Origin: Thalassotalea loyana
GTDB lineage: Bacteria; Pseudomonadota; Gammaproteobacteria; Enterobacterales; Alteromonadaceae
Direction of reading: 5' to 3'
Length of the DNA: 64,000 nucleotides
Assembly (NCBI RefSeq): GCF_030161435.1
Contig: NZ_BSSV01000002.1
Coordinates: 186,001 to 250,000, forward strand
Shown here: one piece after another, positions 38,899 through 48,663 of the stretch
Layout: every line of letters begins with the position of its first letter
How positions within the stretch are numbered: position 1 is the stretch's first letter
The notes under the pieces: generated by a model
Told to the model about the DNA's origin: nothing
Databases searched by the model: none
What the model saw: only the letters and a program-made list of their open reading frames with translations
Translations under genes and position numbers: made by a program

Positions 38899-39918
38899 TT
38901 AGGCGGTGATGTTACCCGTGGAATCTCGAACGACCAATTCAGGAGTAAATTGCTCAACCGTTTTTCCGTCGTTGGCTTTTTTAATTTGCGAAATGAGGAG
39001 CTTCGTTGCATTTTCCGCTATTTGCGCCGTTGGTTGGTTCGCGGTTGTCAACTTAGGCCATGTTTGACGTGAAAACGGTGAGTTCTCAAACCCTGCAATC
39101 GATAATTGGTTTGGGATATCGATATTCATTAAACGTGAGGCAAACAACGCGCCAGCCGCAATCTCATCATTACACGAGAATATCGCTGACGGTTTGTTAT
39201 CCAGTGCCATCAAATACTTTGCCCCTTCGACACCCGACTCAAATGAATATTCGCCATCAATCATCAGTTTATCATCGAGCGCAATGCCATTTGCTTTCAT
39301 GGCGTCTTTATAACCATTTAGACGTTCAGCACTCGAATTATGCTCTTTACCACCCGCAATAAATCCAATACGTTGATGGCCTAGTTCAATAAGATGTTCT
39401 GTTATATCAAACGCCGCTTTGTGGTCATTCACCATAACACAAGGAGATAATGTATCAGGTGCTTGCTCACCTGACATAATACGCACAACTTTTACATCAA
39501 GGTTTGTTAAGTGTTCAACAAACTCTGGGTTTTCTGAAAATGGTGGAGTTAATACAATGCCCGCTATTCGCGACATCTTTACCATCAACGTAATTTCATC
39601 AAGAATGTTTTTCGATTGCGCATTACACGGATGAATAACAAGCTCATAGCCTTGAGCTTTGCAGGCTTTTAAAATACCGTTTTGCATATCAATAACATAA
39701 TACGCGTTTGGGTTATCATAGATAAACGCAATTGAATAAGATTTTGTCCCAGCCAAATTACGAGCAGCAAGATTAGGTTGATAGTCAAGGGCGACAACAG
39801 AGGCCATCACTTTTTCTTTAGTTGCTTCTCTAACAGACGGCTCGTTATTCATTACACGAGAGACGGTTTTTATCGAAACACCGGCATGTTTTGCAACATC
39901 ATTGATCGTCGCTTTCAT
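38899..39918 (-). CDS. nagR: LacI-family regulator of the GlcNAc cluster (NagR)
   Basis: 339 residues. Residues 1-60 form a LacI helix-turn-helix and hinge (MKATINDVAKHAGVSIKTVSRVMNN, LDYQPNLAARNLAG). The rest is a periplasmic-binding-like effector domain (SIAFIYDNPNAYYVIDMQNGI, PSAIFSCNDEIAAGALFA). It is divergent from pgi, with a perfect palindrome TGACAGCGCTGTCA in the shared region. The same palindrome type recurs before the receptor and nagK genes, so it is assigned as the NagR repressor of alteromonad chitin/GlcNAc catabolism. GlcNAc-6-phosphate as inducer is expected from the pathway but not shown by sequence. Confidence 0.87.
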   Translation of the reverse strand: MKATINDVAKHAGVSIKTVSRVMNNEPSVREATKEKVMASVVALDYQPNLAARNLAGTKSYSIAFIYDNPNAYYVIDMQNGILKACKAQGYELVIHPCNAQSKNILDEITLMVKMSRIAGIVLTPPFSENPEFVEHLTNLDVKVVRIMSGEQAPDTLSPCVMVNDHKAAFDITEHLIELGHQRIGFIAGGKEHNSSAERLNGYKDAMKANGIALDDKLMIDGEYSFESGVEGAKYLMALDNKPSAIFSCNDEIAAGALFASRLMNIDIPNQLSIAGFENSPFSRQTWPKLTTANQPTAQIAENATKLLISQIKKANDGKTVEQFTPELVVRDSTGNITA

Positions 39919-40021
39919 TAAAACTTCAAATCCTAAATTCTATTTCTTGTTTTTGGCTAGGGTATTGGCATTTGCTCTCAATCGCAACTAACAAATCGTT
40001 AAATTAAGCATCAACCCAATT

Positions 40022-40035
40022 TGACAGCGCTGTCA
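40022..40035. promoter_or_regulatory. NagR operator between nagR and pgi
   Basis: TGACAGCGCTGTCA, a perfect 14-base palindrome, 45 bases before pgi and 104 before nagR. It probably controls both divergent genes. Confidence 0.83.
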
Positions 40036-40079
40036 TTTTAACTTAATTTGATCATATCAATAACAAGTAGGTAATCAAT

Positions 40080-41732
40080 ATGACCCGACGTACTGCACTC
40101 GCAAGTTGGAAAAAACTTGCCGAGTTGGCTAGCTCTCAAGCTAACTTTAATATTCAACAGGCTTTTAATCAGGAGCCTAAACGATTTGATAATTACCATA
40201 TAACGCTCGACAACTTACTATTCGATTACTCAAAAAATCTCATTAACGAAGAAATCTTTGAGGCGCTAATTAGTTATGCAATTGATTGCCAACTAGATAG
40301 AGAGCGTACACGAATGTTTAGCGGCGAAAAAATTAATAAAACAGAAAACCGGGCTGTTTTGCACACTGCGCTGCGCAGTGCATCTGCAGAGCCATTATGG
40401 CTCGATGGTTCAAACATACGAGAACAGGTTAAAAATGAACTAATCAAAATTGAGCAGTTCACCAATGCTATTCATGAAAAACATCACTTGGGCTACAGTG
40501 GCAAGCCAATAACCGATGTCGTCAGTATCGGTGTCGGTGGATCTAACCTTGGTCCGGAAATGGTTTGTAATGCGCTACCTCATTATCAAGTTAGTGAGTT
40601 AACCATGCACTTTGTATCGAATGTAGACGCCGCGCAATTGTTAAGTGTACTTGACAAGGTGAACCCGGAAACCACCTTATTTATTATCTCATCAAAAACC
40701 TTTACCACCTCAGAAACCATGACCAATGCAAAAACAGCAAAAGCCTGGCTTGTGTCTCACTTTGCAAATGAGAAGGCGGTTACTCAACATTTTGTCGCTG
40801 TCAGTAGCAATTTACAGAAAGTCGCCGAGTTTGGTATTTCGCCAGACAACATTTTCGCGATGTGGGACTGGGTCGGAGGAAGGTTTTCTTTATGGTCAGC
40901 AATCGCTTTACCCATTGCACTCTACATAGGTTTTGACCACTTCCAGTCTTTACTTGAAGGTGGTGAAAACATAGATCACCACTTTACTCAAGCACCTTTA
41001 ACACAAAATATCCCAGTGATCATGGCACTTCTAAGCTTTTGGCACGCAACGTTTCTAGACAATCAAAGCCAAGTGATTTTGCCTTACGACCAAGCATTGG
41101 CAAAGTTTCCTGCTTACCTTCAACAAGCAGAAATGGAGAGTAATGGTAAATCTGTATCCACGTCAGGTGAAGACCTCACCTACCCTACTGTTGCGGCTTT
41201 ATGGGGAGAAATTGGCATTAATGGTCAACACGCTTTTTATCAATTCTTGCACCAAAGCGTGAGTACAGTGCCCGCTGATTTTATCGGCTCTATCTATCCG
41301 AATCATAATCAAGATAGTCATCATGAAGTGCTGATGGCGAACTTCTTTGCCCAGAGTCAGGGCCTAATGACGGGAGTAAGTTCTTCTCAAGTTATCGAGC
41401 AATTACAAGCTCAAGACTTAAAGCAAGAGCAAGTAAGAGCGCTCGCACCACACAAAGTCCATAAAGGTAACAAGCCTTCAAATACCATACTCATCGATAA
41501 GCTCACTCCATACAGCTTGGGGCAACTCGTTGCGCTATATGAGCATAAAATATTTTGCCAAGGTGTGTTTCTAGATATTCATTCGTTTGATCAATGGGGT
41601 GTAGAGTTAGGTAAAGTCTTAGCAAATGACATCCAATCACAACTAAAAAACCAAGAGATTAAACAAAATCAAGATAGTTCGACTCAAGGATTACTGCGTC
41701 ATTTTTTGTTCAAACAGCAACAATCGGGATAA
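40080..41732 (+). CDS. pgi: glucose-6-phosphate isomerase
   Basis: 550-residue SIS-fold enzyme (EC 5.3.1.9) interconverting fructose-6- and glucose-6-phosphate. Motifs: ENRAVLHTALRS near residue 83, SIGVGGSNLGPEM (phosphate loop), ISSKTFTTSETMTNA, MWDWVGGRFSLWSAIALP and GQHAFYQFLHQ with the active-site residues. Length matches E. coli Pgi (549). Its place in the GlcNAc cluster behind a NagR operator implies a pathway role: fructose-6-phosphate from GlcN-6-phosphate is passed to glucose-6-phosphate, for example into the Entner-Doudoroff or pentose phosphate routes. Confidence 0.96.
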   Translation: MTRRTALASWKKLAELASSQANFNIQQAFNQEPKRFDNYHITLDNLLFDYSKNLINEEIFEALISYAIDCQLDRERTRMFSGEKINKTENRAVLHTALRSASAEPLWLDGSNIREQVKNELIKIEQFTNAIHEKHHLGYSGKPITDVVSIGVGGSNLGPEMVCNALPHYQVSELTMHFVSNVDAAQLLSVLDKVNPETTLFIISSKTFTTSETMTNAKTAKAWLVSHFANEKAVTQHFVAVSSNLQKVAEFGISPDNIFAMWDWVGGRFSLWSAIALPIALYIGFDHFQSLLEGGENIDHHFTQAPLTQNIPVIMALLSFWHATFLDNQSQVILPYDQALAKFPAYLQQAEMESNGKSVSTSGEDLTYPTVAALWGEIGINGQHAFYQFLHQSVSTVPADFIGSIYPNHNQDSHHEVLMANFFAQSQGLMTGVSSSQVIEQLQAQDLKQEQVRALAPHKVHKGNKPSNTILIDKLTPYSLGQLVALYEHKIFCQGVFLDIHSFDQWGVELGKVLANDIQSQLKNQEIKQNQDSSTQGLLRHFLFKQQQSG

Positions 41733-41909
41733 ATAAAACACAAAACACGACCAAATATCCATCAAAAACAGATAAAAACAAGTCATAAGAAAATGAAAAG
41801 CGACAAATATTTTCTTATTTAAAACAATAAATTAAATAAATCCTTAACTTTTTTTTAATAATTTTGTAGCCAAGATAAAAATTTCTGTGTAAGGTTTATA
41901 CAAATTTGA

Positions 41910-41923
41910 TGACAACGCTGTCA
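41910..41923. promoter_or_regulatory. NagR operator A before the TonB-dependent receptor
   Basis: TGACAACGCTGTCA, a near-perfect palindrome differing from the nagR/pgi site by one base. Its centre is 19 bases from operator B. Confidence 0.8.
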
Positions 41924-41928
41924 TAAAA

Positions 41929-41942
41929 AGACAGCGCTGTCA
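41929..41942. promoter_or_regulatory. NagR operator B before the TonB-dependent receptor
   Basis: AGACAGCGCTGTCA, with the perfect core GACAGCGCTGTC. It is in tandem with operator A and 62 bases before the receptor start. Confidence 0.8.
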
Positions 41943-42003
41943 TTTTAAATACAAAGCAACAAACTAAAATAATATTCACAACAATGTGTATAAGGGAAAG
42001 TCA

Positions 42004-44667
42004 ATGTCATCTAAACACTTTAAAAAAGGCGTCTTAGCAAGCTCAATTGCAATGGTGCTATCAGGTGGTGCTGCGCCACTTGCTTTTGCTGACGAAGCAA
42101 ATGCTAAAGCAGAAACAGAAGTCATCGAAGTTCGTGGTATTCGTGGCTCTTTGAAAGAAAACATTAATGCGAAACGCTTTTCAGACTCTATTGTTGATGT
42201 CATCACTTCTGAAGACATTGGTAAATTCCCTGATAAAAACGTAGCTGAAACCCTGTCTCGTATCACCGGTGTCGCGGTAAGTCGTGAATTTGGTGAAGGT
42301 GAGAAAATCAGCATTCGTGGTGCAGGCCCAAAATACAACCGCACATTGTTAAATGGTCAAACAGTTGGTACTGCTGACTGGTTTATCCTAGATGAAGCAA
42401 ACCGTAGTTTTAACTACACTATGCTTCCTTCAGTAATCGTTAAAAACTTAGAAGTTTATAAGTCACCAGAAGCTGCTACCGACGAAGGTTCAATAGGTGG
42501 TACGGTTGTTTTACGTACTCGCCGCCCACTAGAGCTTGATGCGAACACGGTAAGCCTTTCATTAGAAGGTCAATACTCTGAAACATCAGGTGAAACAGAC
42601 CCACAATTAGCAGGTATGTACTCGTGGAAAAACGAAGACGAGAATTTTGGTGTCATGATTTCTGCAGTCAGCCAAGAGCGAACACTTGAGCGTCAAGGTT
42701 TCGAAGTATTAGGCTGGATCGAAGATGAAGCAGACGATTACATCGTACCACGTAACATTGGTGCACCTCGTTTCCTTCAAGATCGTAAGCGCGACACGGT
42801 ATTTGCAACCTTACAATACGCACCATCAGATGAGCTACTATTCACATTTAACGCACTGTCATCAAAGATGGATGTTGATAACCAGAACGCTAACTTAATT
42901 AACTTCGCATTTGCAGACCGCGCAGAAATCATTGCAAACGCGACAAAAGTTGAAAACGGTGCAATTTTAGCCTCAAGTGCAGGTGGTAACTATGCCTACA
43001 ACTTTATCAACCGTGTATCTAGCACAGAAACAGAGCAATTCCATTTAGACGTTGATTACGAAGGTGATAACTACACGTTAAACTTTGAAATCGGTACGAC
43101 GGCAGCAGAAGGTGGTACCTACCGTGAAACGTCATGGGAATATGTTGCTGTTGGCGCAGGTTACGCATACGACTTAACAGGTACGCCTAATGTTGATATC
43201 GGTGTAAACCCAGCAGATGGCAGTAACTTTGCAGCCGGTTGGATCTGGGGTGGCGCTAAGCCAACAACAGACGAAGAAACGTTTGCACAACTTGACTTAG
43301 AATTCCCAGTAGAAGTTGGTCCATTCTCTGCGTTAAAAACGGGTTTAAAATACCGTCAAGCTGAGCGTACTCAAGGCCGTCATGCGTACAGCTGGCACGC
43401 TCCATTTACCGATGGTGGTGGTGCAGATTGGAATGTGTACTTAGGCCACATCTTTGAAACATGCCCAACGCTAGCCGATTGTGGTCTTGATGCATTAGGT
43501 TCGGTTAATGTTGACGTTGCCGCAACGGGTAACCTAACCAGTCAAGTTGCACACAATCGTGCGTTAATGGAAGAAATTGCATTTGGTGGCCTTAACGGTA
43601 TTAACGCAGGTTACGCAATTCACGACAACTTACCAGAAATTTGGGAAGTTGAAGAAGATATCTTAGCATTTTACGTGCAAGGTGATTTTAGTGGCGAAGG
43701 CTACCGCGGTAACTTAGGTTTGCGCTACGTGAGTACTGATCAAACTTCATATGGTTATGAGTTCTCAGGTGAAACTTGGGGCCTAAATACTATCAATGGC
43801 GACTGGTTAACGCCAGAAACACTAAACTGGGTAAGCGAATCTAATGATTACTCTGAAATGCTACCAAGCTTCAACATTGCATTTGATCTAAATGATGAGC
43901 AAATTCTACGTGTAGGCGCAGCTCGAGTAATGGCTCGCCAAAACTGGGCAGATATCTCATCTTCTGAGACTTATGGCTCTCTAAATGGTGGTCGTGGTTC
44001 AGGAACACGCGGTAACCCACAACTTTCTCCAACAATTGCAAACCAATTCGATGTCTCTTGGGAATGGTATTACGCTGACGCATCAGTGCTATCTGTTGCC
44101 TACTTTGCAAAAGATATCAAATCACTTCGAACATCGACTGTTGTAACAGAAGACCGTTACAATGAAGAGACAGAAACGTGGGTACCTGTAGACTTTACGC
44201 AACCAGGTAATGGCTTAGCGGGTACTATCGAAGGTATCGAGTTTGGCATCCAACATGACTTTGGTGGCTACGGTGTACAAGCAAACTACACCTACACAGA
44301 TTCTTCAGCAGAAGAAGAGCGTGACCCAACTAAACCAGGCTCAGGTCTAGTTGAAGGGACATCACAAGACATGCTTAACTTAACGGCATACTATGAGAAC
44401 GATACGTTCGGCGCTCGTGTAATGTATAACTACCGCAGTGAATGGTACAAAGGGTTACACTTCAATGGCGATGAGTTATTTAACGATGCATTTGGTCAAT
44501 GGGATGCGAGCGCATCGTGGAACTTCAACGAATACCTAACCTTTACGCTTGAAGCCGTAAACTTAACAAACGAAGAAATTGTTGAGTACAACGGTAATAA
44601 AGAACGTGTGATGTCTATTTATGAAAATGGTCGTCGATACGTAGCCGGTGTTCGTGTTAACTTCTAA
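42004..44667 (+). CDS. TonB-dependent outer-membrane receptor (chito-oligosaccharide type)
   Basis: 887 residues from the ATG at 42004, preceded by AAGGGAAAG (41992-42000); a GTG at 41986 would add six residues and place the ribosome site inside the frame. Signal peptide ~1-30 (ends LAFADEA), then a TonB-box-like EVIEVRGI, a plug domain (IVDVITSEDIGKFPDKN, EKISIRGAGPKYNRTLLNGQ) and a 22-strand beta-barrel ending GRRYVAGVRVNF with terminal Phe. This is the large carbohydrate-linked receptor type of Alteromonadales. With tandem NagR operators and a hexosaminidase downstream, the likely cargo is chitin oligosaccharides, an inference from context. Confidence 0.93.
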   Translation: MSSKHFKKGVLASSIAMVLSGGAAPLAFADEANAKAETEVIEVRGIRGSLKENINAKRFSDSIVDVITSEDIGKFPDKNVAETLSRITGVAVSREFGEGEKISIRGAGPKYNRTLLNGQTVGTADWFILDEANRSFNYTMLPSVIVKNLEVYKSPEAATDEGSIGGTVVLRTRRPLELDANTVSLSLEGQYSETSGETDPQLAGMYSWKNEDENFGVMISAVSQERTLERQGFEVLGWIEDEADDYIVPRNIGAPRFLQDRKRDTVFATLQYAPSDELLFTFNALSSKMDVDNQNANLINFAFADRAEIIANATKVENGAILASSAGGNYAYNFINRVSSTETEQFHLDVDYEGDNYTLNFEIGTTAAEGGTYRETSWEYVAVGAGYAYDLTGTPNVDIGVNPADGSNFAAGWIWGGAKPTTDEETFAQLDLEFPVEVGPFSALKTGLKYRQAERTQGRHAYSWHAPFTDGGGADWNVYLGHIFETCPTLADCGLDALGSVNVDVAATGNLTSQVAHNRALMEEIAFGGLNGINAGYAIHDNLPEIWEVEEDILAFYVQGDFSGEGYRGNLGLRYVSTDQTSYGYEFSGETWGLNTINGDWLTPETLNWVSESNDYSEMLPSFNIAFDLNDEQILRVGAARVMARQNWADISSSETYGSLNGGRGSGTRGNPQLSPTIANQFDVSWEWYYADASVLSVAYFAKDIKSLRTSTVVTEDRYNEETETWVPVDFTQPGNGLAGTIEGIEFGIQHDFGGYGVQANYTYTDSSAEEERDPTKPGSGLVEGTSQDMLNLTAYYENDTFGARVMYNYRSEWYKGLHFNGDELFNDAFGQWDASASWNFNEYLTFTLEAVNLTNEEIVEYNGNKERVMSIYENGRRYVAGVRVNF

Positions 44668-44680
44668 ACGTTAACACCTA

Positions 44681-44707
44681 AAAAAGCCGAGCCTAGCTCG
44701 GCTTTTT
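44681..44707 (+). terminator. intrinsic terminator after the receptor gene
   Basis: AAAAAGCCGAGC-CTA-GCTCGGCTTTTT. Strong, so the receptor is probably made in excess of the downstream cupin and hexosaminidase genes. Confidence 0.9.
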
Positions 44708-44732
44708 ATTCACAAAGATTGTTGAGTGAGTT

Positions 44733-45770
44733 ATGAAAACACGTCCATTGAAACAAGTTGCTGTTTGGCACAATGTTGATAAAGCAACATTTACCCAAGA
44801 AATTTTGCCTTTAGCAGAACCTGCAATATTGAAAGGTTTAGTCAACCATTGGCCGCTTGTTCAACATACGTCAGACACAACTCGCTCAAGTTATGTTGCA
44901 TTAATTGATAGCCTTAAAGCTCTCTATATAGGTGGTAATGTTCAGTTTGCCCGCCTTGACAAACAATCGGCAAATAACCGCTATTTCTACAACAGAGACT
45001 TCAGTGGATTTAACTTCAAGCGCGAAGTTGCGAGCTTTGACACCTTTGCAAACGCATTATTGCGAAATGAAATTAGTAGCCATGAAGCGGTTGCGATCCA
45101 AAGCGCGCCAGTAAACGATTACTTTCCAACATTTACGCAAACTCATGAGTTATCATTATTTGACGCATCCGTTGAGCCACGTTTTTGGTTGGGTAATCAC
45201 TCTACCGTTGTGCCGCACTATGACGATGCCGACAATATTGCTTGTGTCATTGAAGGTAAACGCAGGTTTACCCTATTCCCGCCAGAACAAATCAATAACC
45301 TTTATGTTGGACCATTAAATCATACACCCGCCGGAGCTCCCGTTAGCCTGGTTGATGTAAACGTGCCTGATTTTAATAAATATCCAAAATTTAAAGAAGC
45401 ACTCAACCATGCCCTAGTTGCAGAGCTTGAACCTGGCGACGCTATTTATATCCCAACGCTATGGTGGCATAACGTTGAAGCGCTATCGAAGGTCAACTTA
45501 TTGGTGAACTATTGGCAAGGAGGCTCAATTGCAGGCAATGATAAGCCCGTACCGATGGATAGTTTATTGTTAAGTTTAATGACCATAAAACAACTTCCAG
45601 AGGCAAAAAGAAAAGCATGGCAAGCTTTTTTTAATTACTACATTTTCGAGTCGCAGCAAGACAGGATTACTCACATTCCAAACCACCTTCATGGTGTACT
45701 TGGCGAGTTAAGCGAGACTCATAAGCAACAAATAGCAAATTGGTTAATTAGCCAATTATCTAACCAATAA
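44733..45770 (+). CDS. JmjC/cupin_8-type protein of the GlcNAc locus
   Basis: 345 residues, no signal peptide. The N-terminal part (LPLAEPAILKGLVNHWPLV) and centre fit the cupin_8/JmjC-like family. STVVPHYDDADNIACVIEG (near residue 160) holds the HxD metal pair. A second His lies in GDAIYIPTLWWHNVEAL (near 245), and GKRRFTLFPPEQ forms the typical strand. These residues would bind Fe(II) and 2-oxoglutarate, so a hydroxylase is possible but the substrate is unknown. Such proteins are often found next to TonB-dependent receptors in alteromonad and xanthomonad sugar loci. It starts 26 bases after the receptor terminator and 22 bases before the hexosaminidase. Confidence 0.82.
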   Translation: MKTRPLKQVAVWHNVDKATFTQEILPLAEPAILKGLVNHWPLVQHTSDTTRSSYVALIDSLKALYIGGNVQFARLDKQSANNRYFYNRDFSGFNFKREVASFDTFANALLRNEISSHEAVAIQSAPVNDYFPTFTQTHELSLFDASVEPRFWLGNHSTVVPHYDDADNIACVIEGKRRFTLFPPEQINNLYVGPLNHTPAGAPVSLVDVNVPDFNKYPKFKEALNHALVAELEPGDAIYIPTLWWHNVEALSKVNLLVNYWQGGSIAGNDKPVPMDSLLLSLMTIKQLPEAKRKAWQAFFNYYIFESQQDRITHIPNHLHGVLGELSETHKQQIANWLISQLSNQ

Positions 45771-45792
45771 ACACGATTAATAGGCTTGGTAC

Positions 45793-48459
45793 ATGAGAGT
45801 TTTACAATTTACCTTGATCTCAGCATTATCTATTGCAGGCGCACTAACACTGAGTGCTTGCTCTCCAAATCAACATCAAGAAGAGAACGCCCTAAATAAA
45901 GCAACGCAAAATGATATAGATCATATTGCAAGCACACTAGACGTTAAGTTTGCCCTCGTTACAAACCAACCATCTAAGCAGTGTGATAAAAATACAACAG
46001 ATGGAAATTGTTTCACCGCTAAATTAACGCTGACGGCGGCAGAGGCTATTAATGCAAAAAATTGGCAAATCTATTTCTCACAGATCACGCCAATCCAATC
46101 GTCAAGCAGTGATGAGTTTATCATTGAGCATATTAACGGTGATATCCATCGCTTAAGCCTTACACCAAAATACTCTGGCTTTGCTAAGAATGAGACGAAA
46201 AGTGTCACCTTCTATGGGAGTTACTGGTCGCTATCAGAATCTGACGCTATGCCCAACTATTTGGTCACGGCACCTGAATTAAACGCACAAGTTATTGAAA
46301 GTACAAGAGCTACTATCGATGCTGATACAGGGCTTGAAATCTTACCGCATGTAGAAACATATACCAGCAACAAGCATCACTTTAAGCGCACAGCAAACGA
46401 CAAAACTCAATGGCTGACAAGTCAAACGCTATTTGACCGAAATGCGCCTCATTTTAATGCTGAGGTCAGCGAAGATGATATTGCTCAAGCGATCATTCCG
46501 ACACCATTGAAAGTGACAAGGCATCCAGACAACAAGTTACTATCAATTAAAAATGGCTTGAACATTGTATTTAATCAAGTGCCATTGGCTTCAGTGAGTG
46601 CGGCGCTCGAACGATTAAGCTCTATGGGCATTCAACAGACAAATGACGGTACCCCAGTTCAACTATTTATTGAACCTAAGCCAAATCGTGTTAATGGCAG
46701 TTATCAATTATCGATAACCGAGGATGGTATTTCGATCACAGGACAAGACGAGCAAGGTGTATTCTACGCACTTCAATCGTTAGCAAGCTTAGTTGTTCTG
46801 GAATCCGACACAATCCCGCAGTTGGAAATTATTGATGCGCCACTATTCGAGTTTAGAAGCATGCTTGTCGATGTCGCACGTAATTTTAAAAGCAAAGCCT
46901 TTATTTTAAAACTTCTCGACCAAATGGCAGCATACAAGCTCAACAAGTTTCACTTTCATTTAGCTGATGATGAAGGTTGGAGAATTGAAATACCAAGCCT
47001 TCCTGAACTAACACAAATTGGCGGTCAGCGTTGTTTTGATGTGACAGAACAAGCATGTTTAATGCCTCAACTTGGCGCTGGCATTGACACTGAAAGCCCG
47101 GTCAATGGCTACTACACCGTTGCCGATTACCAAGAGATTTTGCGATATGCTAGTGCACGACACATACAAGTGATCCCATCACTTGATATGCCAGGCCATT
47201 CTCGCGCCGCTGTGAAAGCAATGACTGCGCGCTTTGAAAAGTACAAGCAACAAGAAATGCTTGATAAAGCAAATGAATTTCTCTTGTATGAAGCCGACGA
47301 CTACACAAAATATTCGTCAGTTCAATACTATCAAGACAACACCATCAATGTATGTTTAGATTCCGCTTACCACTTTGTTGAGCACTTGATGAAAGAAGTT
47401 CAACAAATTCATAAAGAAGCTGAACATCCACTAACGCGCTACCACATTGGCGCAGACGAAACAGCAGGTGCATGGGTAGAAAGCCCAAGCTGTAAAGCGT
47501 TCTTAGCTAACAATACCGAAGGTATTACTGAAGCAAAGCAATTATCAGGTTACTTCGTTGAACGTGTTGCAACTATGATTGCAAAACTCGGAATAGAACC
47601 TGCCGCGTGGGCAGATGGTTTAGAACATACGCGCGTAGAAAACATGCCATCAGTTGTTCAAGCCAACGCTTGGGGGCCTTTGATGTGGAGTTCACATAGT
47701 CAGACACATGAGCTGGCTAACAGGCAATGGCAAGTCGTGATTTCATCACCTGATGCGTTGTATTTTGATTTTCCTTATGAAGCAGATCCCAAAGAGCATG
47801 GTTACTATTGGGCAAGCCGAGAAATTAATACAGAAAAAGTATTTCAATTTATGCCCGAAAACTTGCCTATTCATGCCGAATTTTGGAATGACCGCGAAAA
47901 TAACCATTATGTAGCTGACGATACTAAGCAAGTCGATGAAAACAACAAAATAAAAAGTGAACCACTACACCCTGGTGTAAAATTTTATGGTGTTCAAGGT
48001 CAGCTTTGGACAGAAAACACGCGTTCGGACGATATGGCTGAACACAAAATTTTCCCTCGCCTATATGCACTTGCCGAGCGTGCTTGGCATAAGCCAAGCT
48101 GGGCCGTTAACTATGACTATCAGGGCAAAAAGTACGATAAGAACTCTGGCATCTTTACTCAAGAGCTAAAAGCACAACGCGATCGTCAGTGGCAAAAATT
48201 TGCCCAAACCTTGGGACAAAAGGAATTACCAAAACTCGAGCTTGCCGATATTGCTTATCGCCTGCCAACAGTTGGCGCAAAAATAATCAACGAGACATTA
48301 CATGCAAATATCGCATTTAAGGGGTTAACCATTGAGTACCAAATAAATGACGGTGAATGGGTGACCTATCAACAACCTGTACCAGTTAATGGCAAGGTTA
48401 AAGTGCGTGCACGCAGTTATGACGGTTCTCGCGCAGGCCGAAGTTGGCTGGTTAAGTAA
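45793..48459 (+). CDS. beta-N-acetylhexosaminidase lipoprotein, GH20
   Basis: 888 residues. A lipoprotein signal ends in LSAC (Cys23) with Ser at +2, which predicts outer-membrane retention. Domains: an N-terminal CHB_HEX carbohydrate-binding-like domain (~40-190), a GH20b domain (~225-345) and the catalytic GH20 barrel (~350-770). The barrel carries NKFHFHLADDEGWRIEIPSLP and the Asp-Glu pair in HIGADETAG (near residue 556), used for substrate-assisted catalysis. A C-terminal chitobiase-like domain (NDGEWVTYQQPVP) follows. It would cleave chitobiose and short chitin oligomers to GlcNAc in the periplasm. It follows the cupin gene in one unit. Confidence 0.95.
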   Translation: MRVLQFTLISALSIAGALTLSACSPNQHQEENALNKATQNDIDHIASTLDVKFALVTNQPSKQCDKNTTDGNCFTAKLTLTAAEAINAKNWQIYFSQITPIQSSSSDEFIIEHINGDIHRLSLTPKYSGFAKNETKSVTFYGSYWSLSESDAMPNYLVTAPELNAQVIESTRATIDADTGLEILPHVETYTSNKHHFKRTANDKTQWLTSQTLFDRNAPHFNAEVSEDDIAQAIIPTPLKVTRHPDNKLLSIKNGLNIVFNQVPLASVSAALERLSSMGIQQTNDGTPVQLFIEPKPNRVNGSYQLSITEDGISITGQDEQGVFYALQSLASLVVLESDTIPQLEIIDAPLFEFRSMLVDVARNFKSKAFILKLLDQMAAYKLNKFHFHLADDEGWRIEIPSLPELTQIGGQRCFDVTEQACLMPQLGAGIDTESPVNGYYTVADYQEILRYASARHIQVIPSLDMPGHSRAAVKAMTARFEKYKQQEMLDKANEFLLYEADDYTKYSSVQYYQDNTINVCLDSAYHFVEHLMKEVQQIHKEAEHPLTRYHIGADETAGAWVESPSCKAFLANNTEGITEAKQLSGYFVERVATMIAKLGIEPAAWADGLEHTRVENMPSVVQANAWGPLMWSSHSQTHELANRQWQVVISSPDALYFDFPYEADPKEHGYYWASREINTEKVFQFMPENLPIHAEFWNDRENNHYVADDTKQVDENNKIKSEPLHPGVKFYGVQGQLWTENTRSDDMAEHKIFPRLYALAERAWHKPSWAVNYDYQGKKYDKNSGIFTQELKAQRDRQWQKFAQTLGQKELPKLELADIAYRLPTVGAKIINETLHANIAFKGLTIEYQINDGEWVTYQQPVPVNGKVKVRARSYDGSRAGRSWLVK

Positions 48460-48573
48460 CCTTGCCAGTCAAAAAAGTATAAGGATTATGTGCCTAAAAC
48501 ACCCGTTATCACTGCTTTAGGCACACAGTTTAGTGGTTGTTAAAAAAATATTGCAGAAATGAAAAATAATAAA

Positions 48574-48587
48574 TGACAACGCTGTCA
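48574..48587. promoter_or_regulatory. NagR operator before nagK
   Basis: TGACAACGCTGTCA within AAATGACAACGCTGTCATTT (48571-48590), identical in its 14-base core to operator A of the receptor gene. It lies 77 bases before nagK. Confidence 0.83.
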
Positions 48588-48663
48588 TTTATGTTAGTAT
48601 GACTGTAAAAGTAAACCAAGTATTTATTTAGTAACTCAAGAAAGAGTTACCTAAGAGGTCAAA

